Positions 55,148-64,000 of a stretch of DNA of 64,000 nt are shown here, one piece after another. The notes below the pieces were generated by a model that worked only from the letters and a program-made list of their open reading frames with translations, ran no database searches and was not told the DNA's origin. Origin of the DNA: Siphonodentalium dalli (taxonomy: Eukaryota; Mollusca; Scaphopoda; Gadilida; Siphonodentaliidae); the NCBI GenBank assembly GCA_032622095.1, contig CP136064.1, forward strand, positions 258,087,863 to 258,151,862, read 5' to 3'. The translations under genes and the position numbers were made by a program. How positions within the stretch are numbered: the stretch's first letter is position 1; each line of letters begins with the position of its first letter.

Positions 55148-56942
55148 GTAAGTTCCCAACTAAGTGATGAGTTACATTATTGTACAAATATAGAAAAAAT
55201 AAATAAAATCGCCTCTAAAATTCCTGAAATTTACCCGAACATGTATAATTTGAATGTCAACAAACCATTTGAACGTCAAAAAATATGTTCTTGCAATTTG
55301 GTAATGTTTACAATAGAAGTTGATAAAACTTTATATACCGGTATATATATACCTTATATACTATGAAAACAATTTATTGAACTCAGCTGTTTTCCTGAGA
55401 GGTCAATTTGAACAAGTTTCTCAAGCATAACTTGGGAAATTTTTATATATGTATGGATTGGAAATATTTATAGCTTATTGTCAGATATCTTTTGGTTCAA
55501 TGGATTATGCTTATCCTGCTTGAAATGAGACTTACCATTATCACTCTAGTAATTCATATAATAGGCTATATTATAAAATTCAAGTGAGACACAGTCACAT
55601 ACATAATATACTACATGTAGTATAGACTACATGTAGCACAGTAACAATGTCTATTTAGTTAGTATTTACTATTTATAGTACTAATCTCTATGTTAATTCT
55701 TCATTTGGTATTATGAGATCCCACCTGATAACCAGGTTGATTCGATCAAATTGTTAATGTTCCTGTACTGCATTTGATTGAAATACTGAAGTCTGAAGGC
55801 TGAATCATAACACACCTGAACTGAAACTATTTGATGTTTTCACAGATGAAAGCTAGATAAAGCCAAACATACTTTACAGTATGATTCCAACTGTTAAACT
55901 TATATCTTTTTGTAAACTAAAATTTCTTATGTCAATATATGTAAATGTTTTGATCTTGTTATGATATGAATTAGGACCTAAATTGAAAAAAAAAATTTAA
56001 ATAAAATATATATATATATATTTTTTTGGTCCAATTTTGTTGTTGCAATGGCAATAAAAAGTTTAGGGTCGGGGGTTTAAAAATGGGTCGGTCGGGTTGG
56101 CGGAAACAAACGTCTTTTTTGTTTAGGCTTAACCCAAATTAAAGCTATCATCCAGAAACCATTGTTAGATGAATGCATGCATACACACATGAAGAAACAA
56201 TGAGCATTTGGAGGGCTAATTGATCTGTTGAAAATTAAAATCTCATTATTTTCCAGTTAGGAACCTGCTATTGAATAAAAAGAAATATTTAAAACCCTGG
56301 ATGCATCTTTAGAATCTTTGTTATTAAATTTATGTGCTTTTATAGTTACAAAATTAGGCACGTGACAGACGCAGTACATAGCGCTAGTGTGTTAGGTGTA
56401 TCGAATGCGTTGATTCACTTTTTTCACTTGTGGTCGGTATGCAATTGTATGACACTGACATAATACAACCTTAATGTACTGAATGGGGTTTCTTGCAATT
56501 TATACTAGTGTATCTGTTAGAAATAGTCTGGGTAAATGTTCACCAAGAATTGAAATATCATGTGTGAATAGTTTAGTCTACTATTTAGATATCTACCGGT
56601 ATGTCACAGAAACAATGTTTGGAAACAAGATGTCAGAGCACTATTGCATGTGAACAAGATGATGCCACTAATAGCTTTCAAATATCTCTTTTATGAAAAA
56701 AATTCTGATTCATCTCTGTCCTTTCTTGAATAAAATAGCCACATTTAGAAGTAAATTTATTAACCTCACAAAAATATAAAAAGCAGTTTAATTTGATGGT
56801 AACATTTCTTTCCTGCATAAATGTTTGATCAAAGGTCAAATGTTAAAATTAAAATCAGCTATGATTAAGCGATATATATTATATTTCTTTAATTCCACCA
56901 CTGAAGAGGGTATTAATGGTATTCACAAACTATTTTTTCCAG

Positions 56943-57111
56943 GCATCTCAGTTGAATGCGAACGGCGGGACAGATGACCGCTGGATTGTCTACAACATAA
57001 TGGCAAAAGCATTACACAATAATCTGGGATTGATGTTAAATTCGTCTGGCAATGGGGCATCAAAAAAGAAGGCGTTCAAAATTTTTCCAAAGATCATACA
57101 GTGCATGTTGA
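56943..57111 (+). pseudogene. DUF4806-like exon 4 (core of DUF4806)
   Basis: Acceptor TATTTTTTCCAG|GCA, donor TTGA|GTTAGT. It reads ASQLNANGGTDDRWIVYNIM, then AKALHNNLGLMLNSSGNGAS and KKKAFKIFPKIIQCML. GG..., N-x-L-x-L-x-x-N-x-x-G and KxAF are the DUF4806 landmarks. It ends in phase 1, matching the first frame of exon 5. Confidence 0.7.
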
Positions 57112-57189
57112 GTTAGTATCTAACATCTATATCATTGAATTATTGACCTTCTGTTTAATCCTCATTATTATCACTTTACAGTAGATTCT

Positions 57190-57741
57190 CTGTCCACACC
57201 AGCTTGGGATATCGGTTGGGTTGATTCTGTTTTGGACATCGGTTGGATTGATTCTGTTTTGGAATGTGTCTTGTCCTGTTAACCTTCTATAATATACTTT
57301 ATGCCCAGCATTGAAGGTTGGACTTTTTATGCATGAATGTCATTGTATTAGATCAAATGGACGCTTTGCGTATATGAAGAGTCTCTCCCAACCATGATGA
57401 TATCAAACATGCATATATTAGAGGTGCGTTGAATGTCAAAGTAATGAAATTTGTAAACAACAATGTATTTTCCAGAAAATTTTGATTTGTCATGCTATCA
57501 GAAGATATCTGTTTTCAATATATTAAACGCTGGTATAATCGCATTATCTTTTTATCATGGTAGGTATATTTATATATCATTTTGAAGACAGATTAATCAC
57601 CAACATGTTAAATGATTCGTAGCATTCCTGGGTGCTTGTGAACATGTGTCAATATACATAGTACATCTGTTCACCGAAAGTCTGTCATAGAAGAGTCTAA
57701 AAACAGTATTAACCAAACCGATATCCCAAGCTGATGTGGTC
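57190..57741. mobile_element. Decayed MITE with CAGCTTGGGATATCGGTT inverted ends
   Basis: CACACCAGCTTGGGATATCG at the left and CCGATATCCCAAGCTGATGT at the right; relative of 15060-15550. A short internal duplication (TCGGTTGG(G/A)TTGATTCTGTTTTGGA) is seen at 57213-57262. Confidence 0.68.
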
Positions 57742-58633
57742 AAGGCATCCATTAACTGGTATGATACAATATTTTAATACCCAGCCAGTAATGAAATAAC
57801 TGCCATTCACTTGATGTCAATGATGTTACAATCTTAAAACTTAACTGTAATTATCTCCCCAAAATGTAAGGATCAAACTTAATTTTGGAATATTTGAGGA
57901 ATGTTTCAGGAACAAGTATCATGTATTAAACATGACTATTATTTGGCTGTGTCACTCGCAGTACAGAAGTGGTAATAATATGTAACATTTTGTTGGGCAA
58001 TAGGGTTCCTCTACTTTGTTGCTGGCTTCTAAAAGGATGTGCAGCTGTTAATAAGTTCCGTCAGACTGCTAATAATGCCCTCAAATCTTATTATTGTTAT
58101 TTTATTATCAATTTAGAGGGCATTCTCTACTGGATTAACTGTATTTTATCTGCACAGTAAGATTCCATAATTTTGAGGCTGTGTTGATCGGAAGCGGGCA
58201 TTAATGAACCTATGTTTTCAAACAGCCCCCCTTTTCTGGTTAAGCCACCGATAATGTGAGGACGGAGTGGTAATACTAGTAATAACATGATTTTGTCAGG
58301 TGTGATGGTTTATTATCTGCCCTCCAGGAATGAATAACAGCCCTAGGGCCATTAACCATTCCTATCAGTTCATCCCTTAATAAACTATTAATTGATGCTC
58401 AAAATTAAAATCTTGACTAATCATAGTTAAAATGTAAAAATAGCCATGTTGACTTCTTTCGACCTTGTTTTGATTCCATGTATTTATAATTGAGACCACA
58501 ATAATTTTAAAAAATATGGTACTACATATATTGTTAGTCTTACCAAATTCTGGAAGCTTTCTGAATTGCATTGAACCTCCCAGTAATGTACTAATGTATA
58601 TATATCTGTTATGGAGTGTGAAAAATTCATTAA

Positions 58634-59179
58634 CGGTACTCAAGCTGATCAGAGGGTCCTATATTACTATATCTTTGGCTTTGGGGGTAAAAAATTATTG
58701 ATTCGAGTCGAGGAACCTACCAATCAACGCTCAGGGTGATCAGATATCGATATTTGAAGTTTCGTTATTTCTATTCTTTCTGGCCCAGGACAGTCAAAAC
58801 TGTGTTATTATTACCACTTGATTTTAGAGTTATCCATCCTTGCCTGTTTGAATAGTGTTTTGGTGTACACATCTCGAGCAGATTACGACGTTAAGGGCAA
58901 TTATTAGTACTCATCTCGACAAAATAACAAATTTCAAAAATCAATATCTAATAACTCTGAGCTTTGTTTGATGGGTTCCTCGACTCGAATCAAATATTTT
59001 TTACCCCCAAAGCCAAAGAAATAGTAATATAGGGCTTTGTTTGATTGGTTCCTCGACTCGAATCAAATATTTTTTACCCCCAAAGCCAAAGAAATAGTAA
59101 TATAGTACCCTCTGATCGGATTGTTGTTGTTGAAATCTGTTGAGATGGGGACCCTCTGATCGGATTGAGTACGGTACCT
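58634..59179. mobile_element. TTAA-flanked MITE family 3 (copy b)
   Basis: TTAA|CGGTACTCAAGCTGATCAGA ... CTCTGATCGGATTGAGTACG with TTAA at 59180. A ~65 bp segment, GATTGGTTCCTCGACTCGAA to GAAATAGTAATATAG, is duplicated in tandem at about 58967-59100. It lies in the intron before DUF4806-like exon 5. Confidence 0.85.
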
Positions 59180-59463
59180 TTAAGGGTAACAGATCTTTAG
59201 TTGTAACAGTAACAAACCATTTAATTTTGTACCACAGATGGCTTTATTCCACTGACCATTTGTTAAAACCCTTACCTGTATGTGAAATTTGAACTGTTAT
59301 TTTGTTTATATTGAAATGGTAACTTTAATAGTCTTATGTCCCAGTAAATCATAAAACGAAATTCAATATCAAATAAGATATCAAAACTGATTCCACAAGA
59401 TATTAACTGGATCCCTGAATATATATTTAATATATGTTTTATTCTTAATTTTAATAACTTCAG

Positions 59464-59598
59464 GCAGTGCTAAACAGAGAAGCAATACATACGATGACAG
59501 TGAAATATTTTATCGATTTCGGAGGGCGGTGGCTAAGAGGAGCTGCAGACAGGCTTGGTGGGCGAAGCAGAAGAGCAAATGAAAAGAAAGCTCACCAG
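59464..59598 (+). pseudogene. DUF4806-like exon 5 (end of DUF4806), frameshifted
   Basis: Acceptor ATAACTTCAG|GC, donor CACCAG|GTATGT. With phase 1 it reads SAKQRSNTYDDSEIFY. The adjacent frame then gives GGRWLRGAADRLGGRSRRAN and EKKAHQ, ending in phase 0 as the last exon needs. One extra base between about 59509 and 59525 accounts for the change. TDSEI followed by GRWLRGAADR is the usual C-terminal signature. Confidence 0.7.
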
Positions 59599-59663
59599 GT
59601 ATGTATTACATCTGACGGCTGAGGTCCTACTCCCATATGCCTTAAATTCATAGTTTCATTTAA

Positions 59664-60031
59664 AGATACATAATCCTAATTAAATTAACGCTCAAAATTA
59701 CCATTTCTTTGACTTCCGGGGTAAACAATATTTGATTCGAGTCGAGGAACCCACCTGTCAAAGCTCAGAGTTATCAGATATAATGTTTTGAATTATGTTA
59801 TTTTTCACTACCTAGAGTATGGACGGACCAGCAAATAATTGATAAACTGACCAACATACTCTCAATTCCAAATTGTGTTGAACAAAATGTTTTGGGGAAA
59901 TTGTATGCTATTGTTGACAGTGGTTAGCATTATTTCTTTGTAATTAATCTATTCTGCTAACTAAAGTGTCTTTTGAAGAAATGTTGTAGGAATCTGATGA
60001 TATGGGGACCATCAGATTGGATTATGTACCT
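59664..60031. mobile_element. TTAA-flanked MITE family 3 (copy c)
   Basis: TTAA|AGATACATAATCCTAATT ... CAGATTGGATTATGTACCT with TTAA at 60032. It holds TATTTGATTCGAGTCGAGGA. It lies in the last intron of the DUF4806-like gene. Confidence 0.8.
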
Positions 60032-60619
60032 TTAATCTGGTTTCAAAATTTTATATTCGAACAATACATTCTTGATTTACCTGTCTAGTTCTGCGTAATT
60101 TGACTAGAATCACTAATGTTCACCTTTATGGTATCTAGTTCTTAGATTCAGCTGATTTGATCGCACATGGTGCTGACCGTACACCCACAAATAAACATGC
60201 CCACTTAAGGTTTCTCAAATACTGCTTCAAGAAATCATAGTAAAACTGCTTTTTTCTTGAATCAATGAAAGTTGTACGCGTTATTATTAGTTTTTGCATA
60301 TTCAGAAGACAGTTGTTCACAAACATCTTTAGTGCATTCTTCAGAGCATTAGTTTATGCTCTGTCGATACAACACATGAGTTCTTTTTTGCGCCCATTCC
60401 TTACTTTTGGCACATCCTTTACCAGTTTGATTATTTTTATCAGTTATGTAGGCTCACCTGTATATAGTTTCCTATGAAGATGTTTCTGATCCAATTTTAT
60501 CAAATTAGTTCAAGTAAACTCACAGTAATGTAACCATGCTTCTTTATTCCATCAAATACTGGATGCTATAGTTATACCTAGTATACATATATCTTATCCA
60601 AATAATATTCACACCTTAA

Positions 60620-61179
60620 AGATGCATAATCTGATTAAGCGCCCTTCTATTGCTACTTATTTGGATTCGGGGGTAAACAATATTTGATTCGAGTCAAGGA
60701 GCCCACTGATCAATCCTTATTAGTTATTAGATATTGATTTTTTTAAATCTATATTTTTTTCACCATGAAGACTTATTAGTGGCCCAGTAAAAAGTTAACA
60801 AGCCGATGGTCTCGGCAAGCCTTGAAATAGTGTGTCTCTCATTCTTCTCAGGTGTAAGCAGAATGAGGTTCACAGAGGGTGAATGTGGTGATGCTAGCCC
60901 ATTATGCGGGGTAGCATCACTAAATTCACCCTCTGGGAACCTCATTCTGCAAACGACAGACACACTATTTCAAGCCTTGGGTCTCGGACCAAATTGCGGA
61001 TAAGATTAGAAACTCTAAAATCAAGAGACATTGTGTTAATAATAAGGCCGAATTTTGTTGAACATGTTGATAAATAACATGTTTCGGTCAATTTTATACT
61101 ATAGTTGACTGTGGTTAGCATTTTTGGGCAATTGTTGGAATCTGATTACATGGAGACCATCGAATTGGATTGAGTACCT
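60620..61179. mobile_element. TTAA-flanked MITE family 3 (copy d) carrying a GAGG foldback
   Basis: TTAA|AGATGCATAATCTGATTA ... GAATTGGATTGAGTACCT with TTAA at 61180. Inside, at about 60818-60980, sits a GAGG-family foldback: AGCCTTGAAATAGTGTGTCT and its inverted partner around a ~93 bp palindrome (60858-60950). The order of insertion is therefore family 3 first, foldback second. Confidence 0.85.
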
Positions 61180-61904
61180 TTAAGCATCTGCAACACATTT
61201 TGTGACATAGTCATACAATTTACACTGATCGACATCCAATACCGGTATGATTCCAAACTGATTTTATCCTTTTCATCAAAAAAACACTGTCGATAACTGA
61301 TTGGCATGTCAGAACAAACGCTTCACTAAGTATAATAAGAATTGATTATGACTCACAAGTTGACATACTGAAATATTGGACAAAGTTCCGGTAATAGAAA
61401 CAATGTTATAGATATAGAATATTAACACCCATACGCATGTTGTTAGGTTATTTCCCGACATTATTAACTCTGACTTAACTCATCAGTATCTATATTTGGT
61501 AGTGCTTGATTTTTTACGCGAGCCAATCAGAGCTTGGGATTTCCATATTGATGGAAATAGAATTGGTGATACTCCCTGTTCGATGGTAATTTGGAGTGTA
61601 CATAGTATATACCATCAGATCTCAATTCGAACTGGATATCAGTCATCAACGGAGTGAAAATATCAAACATGCCAACCGTGACTGTTATATCTATGGAAAA
61701 TGTTTATCTTAGCGAAATTGCCCCCAACTTGAAATTTAAAGATAATTTTCTTGAATATCCTTCTGTTATCAGTTTTAATATGGCAGTGATGTATCCTGTG
61801 AATAATATATTTTTTCACTAAAATTATCATTTTCAACCATAAATTGTGACAATTGTATGCCTGCATGATTATGTGTCTTAAAATTATTGTTTTGATTTTT
61901 CCAG

Positions 61905-61937
61905 GAGATGGCACAACAAGAATCAGACTCGAACTGA
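61905..61937 (+). pseudogene. DUF4806-like last coding exon
   Basis: Acceptor TTTGATTTTTCCAG|GAG. It reads EMAQQESDSN and stop, continuing EKKAHQ from exon 5 in phase 0. Short, so support comes from phase, acceptor and the AATAAA 38 bases on. Confidence 0.58.
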
Positions 61938-61974
61938 AGATTCCGACACGAAATTAGTGGTACTTGAATTAGGG

Positions 61975-61980
61975 AATAAA
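61975..61980 (+). promoter_or_regulatory. Poly(A) signal AATAAA of the DUF4806-like gene
   Basis: Canonical hexamer 38 bases after the TGA of the last exon, at the distance expected for a short 3' UTR. Confidence 0.55.
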
Positions 61981-62220
61981 CAAGCTGTCTGGTGTGACGT
62001 TGATGAGTGGGTTTTGATGACGGATAATATAGTTTTACTGGCGACCTTGGTAAAACAGATATTTTAATTGGATTATATATAATGATCTATGTCCCAAAAT
62101 CATACCATATAGCTTGTTTATCCCAATTTTAATTCACCGACCAAAAAATCATGCAAAAGACATTTCAAATAATCAATATCACTCTCATGAAAATTGTGCC
62201 CCACTCCAAATATACAGAAT

Positions 62221-62413
62221 CTACTATGAGTCCCCAGTTTATAACGAAATTTACAAACGAGTCCAGACATAGTTAACTGGAGTTTTATACATTTCGCTTT
62301 TAACTGGGGACAAGTTATCGATACTATTTATTACTTGATCCAAAAACTTAAAAAAAAAAACATACTTTAATCAATACATGGGATGTGCAGCTAACAGCAG
62401 CTTCTATAAGGCC
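62221..62413. repeat. Diverged repeat, partner of 29578-29790
   Basis: GAGTCCCCAGTTTATAACGA, TTTTAACTGGGGACAAGTTA and CAGCTTCTATAAGGCC are colinear with the earlier copy. AGTCCCCAGTTTATAA and TTTTAACTGGGGAC are inverted within each copy. Confidence 0.65.
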
Positions 62414-63480
62414 AAAACAAATTGAATGCATGTTTCCCATATTAAACGAGCCCCCATAAAAATAGGGGTGGGCGGTAGGCTTTTCATTTTATTTTTGTAT
62501 GGTCTCTGTGAGCCATGACTAACCACCATCAAACACAATGACCCAGAGCAACCAACAAATTGAGGGGAAACATATAGAACAGCTAGATAACAGTAGACAT
62601 TACTTTAATGAACCTGAAATGGGCACTGCCTTGCAAGGCATGGAAACAATTAATACAAATAGGGGAAAACTGTCCTGTAATGGTTTTTCAGAGATGTTTT
62701 TACGTCCCCATTGGGACCTGCACAATGGGCACAGGTATCAATGGCCCCAACGGCTGCCCTTCATCTTGGACCTGGTGTCGGCTCTGTGAGCATCAGCTAT
62801 TACATTGTTAATTGTTTTGATTTCTATTATCTTTAAAATGCGGGGTTTTTTCCCACAGCAGTCATGAATTATGCACATGGGAATCGACCCATGTGCGACT
62901 GCCATCATTGAAAAGAACTTGTTCCCGCGTTCGAATTTCTGAGAACATCCATGTTATAAATACTCCATATCAATACAAACACATGCTTCCAGTCAGTGTA
63001 GAGGGATGATAACTCTTGATCTTCCGGTAAAGCGTCCGGTCGTAATTTGACTTTCCGTTTGAAGAGTGATTATGTGGCTTTCCGAAAAATATATAAATAT
63101 TTCAAAGATATCATTTTTCATCTGTGAACAGGGCTGTAAGTAGCGTAAAATGATGTTATGCCAGGGGCAATATTTCAGGCACATGTGCTGATTTTTTCCG
63201 TTTGACCCTTGTTGGGGTTGACCCACCCCCGCTTCCATATTTTTGTCTTTTTATGTTAGTGGTGGTGGGGGGGGGGGGGTGTCGGAAAAAATTTCAGGCT
63301 TGTATGCTAATTTTGTTCTTTGACTCTTAAAAATTGTGCCCACCCACCCCCTGCGTCTAAAAGATTTTCCCTTTTTCGGCATGTTTTACGACCATTTTTG
63401 GACACCTACCCTCTTTTAACACTAAAACAGAGATTTGCATGGGAAATTCACTGTAAACAGCTGTATATGAATTTTTGTGC
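62414..63480. other. Non-genic stretch
   Basis: No exon recognised. A G-run lies at about 63264-63278; imperfect GGGTGGG-type words flank it. Confidence 0.4.
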
Positions 63481-63484
63481 ATAC

Positions 63485-63595
63485 TACTTGTCATGGATGT
63501 TTATATTGACATGTAAATAGGAACAAGTCATTTTGGGGGTCATACGGCCAAAAAAAAATGGCTGCCAGTGGCCGTCTTGGATTTTCAAAATTTGC
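63485..63595. repeat. Isolated unit of the 32-34 kb tandem repeat
   Basis: ACTTGTCATGGATGTTTATA, TTGACATGTAAATAGGAACA, AGTCATTTTGGGGGTCATAC and GGCTGCCAGTGGCCGTCTTG follow in the same order as in the array. Confidence 0.85.
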
Positions 63596-64000
63596 AACAA
63601 AATACAACACGATAACTGCCTGAAGTCAGTTTAGCAGTTAGAATTACATTATTTCTCTTATTCTAAGGTGTTATAAGCCAAAGTCATTGCAAAAACAGTA
63701 AAAAAATCTTGCAGAAATGTTTTTGAGTTACCGAAGAAAAAAAATGTTGGTCCATCAACCAAACCACCCACCCACCCTGGCATACGCTTCTGGAAAAAAT
63801 TCACCTCCTCTGGTTATGCCACATATTCTCACCTAGGTAACTGACAAAATTGGATTTGCCTGCCAGATGGCTGACTGAGTGAATTACAATTTAGATATAA
63901 GTTCCCATCACTGAATATGCATGATATATTTAATTTCATATTCAAAGTTTTTGTCTGATCTCTTTTGATGAATGCAACTTAGTGTACAGCTATCAAATTG
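63596..64000. other. Non-genic end of window
   Basis: No exon, repeat or element recognised. Confidence 0.4.

Larger units (their letters stand above)
53515..61980 (+). pseudogene. DUF4806-type gene, at least six exons, reading frame broken
   Basis: Exons 53515-53705, 54060-54158, 54996-55147, 56943-57111, 59464-59598 and 61905-61937 (stop TGA), then AATAAA at 61975. The N-terminal module (MEFLLVEME..., CYWPS..., W-x3-KARVL, SYKKIQQKWKLSE) and the C-terminal module (GGTDDRW, NNLGLMLNSSGNG, KKKAFKIFPKIIQ, TYDDSEI, GRWLRGAADRLGG) are the two conserved parts of invertebrate proteins with DUF4806, whose function is unknown. The frame changes once in exon 1 and once in exon 5. The exon 2/3 join is also out of phase, and exon 3/4 lacks a compatible partner, so an exon between 55148 and 56942 may be missed. 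All splice sites look good. It is either a young pseudogene or an intact gene with assembly indels. Confidence 0.7.

Noticed and set aside
59464-59598. Exon 5 read entirely in its second frame (AVLNREAIHTMTVKYFIDFG)
   Set aside because: That frame would need a phase-0 donor in exon 4, which is absent. The motif TYDDSEI lies in the first frame and GRWLRGAADR in the second, so a frameshift explains both.
1-64000. tRNA, rRNA or other structured RNA genes
   Set aside because: No B-box (GGTTCGANNCC) with a matching A-box or rRNA-like block was noticed by eye; a covariance-model scan would be decisive.

Overview
The window is metazoan nuclear DNA: spliced genes with GT-AG introns, roughly 60% A+T, and very dense small transposons, tandem repeats and palindromes. 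Frequent TACATGTA and TACCGGTA words, and a repeat of the AGCTCAAC...TTGAGCTATTGCCATGG type, suggest a marine invertebrate, perhaps a lophotrochozoan such as a mollusc. That placement is a weak inference. No rRNA, tRNA or CRISPR was seen.

Two host-type loci are visible. First, an apparently intact PRKRIP1 orthologue (spliceosome-associated, PKR-interacting protein) lies on the + strand as six small coding exons between 4580 and 24800. All five introns keep phase, giving 163 codons plus stop. Its 492 coding bases are spread over 20.2 kb because the introns are packed with mobile elements. Second, a gene of the DUF4806 type lies on the + strand between 53515 and about 61980. Splice sites and a poly(A) signal are preserved, but the frame is broken in the first exon and near the C-terminus, so it is a pseudogene or carries assembly indels.

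Layout: 341-960 tandem ~145 bp repeat; 2125-4325 three minisatellites around a broken FLYWCH/MULE-transposase-like exon (minus strand); 4580-24800 PRKRIP1. Intron 1 holds a Russian-doll nest: a MULE-type MITE with 9 bp target duplication contains two opposed non-LTR retrotransposon fragments, each of which carries a further DNA transposon, one of them with a second copy of its own family inside. Later introns hold foldback, Tc1/mariner-like and TTAA-flanked MITEs and a 24 bp minisatellite. 25-31 kb holds more MITEs. 32.1-33.9 kb is a ~165 bp tandem array, abutting a ~305 bp GC/AT bipartite satellite (34.1-36.35 kb). 39.3-39.96 kb is a diverged tandem repeat. 40-45.5 kb is another nest, including a PIF/Harbinger-like element with TAA target duplication. 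46.2-48.0 kb is a hAT-like element with an 8 bp target duplication that encloses a broken Cys-rich (CxxC) reading frame. 48-53 kb is mostly featureless. 53.5-62 kb is the DUF4806-like locus, with a TTAA-flanked MITE family in its last introns. 62-64 kb is mostly non-genic.

The elements form families with different target duplications: TTAA (three unrelated families), TA, TAA, and 5, 7, 8 and 9 bp. Their insertion order can therefore be read directly. No system of cooperating genes was found; the interest lies in the nested transposons, the paired hairpins, the broken gene and the satellite junction.
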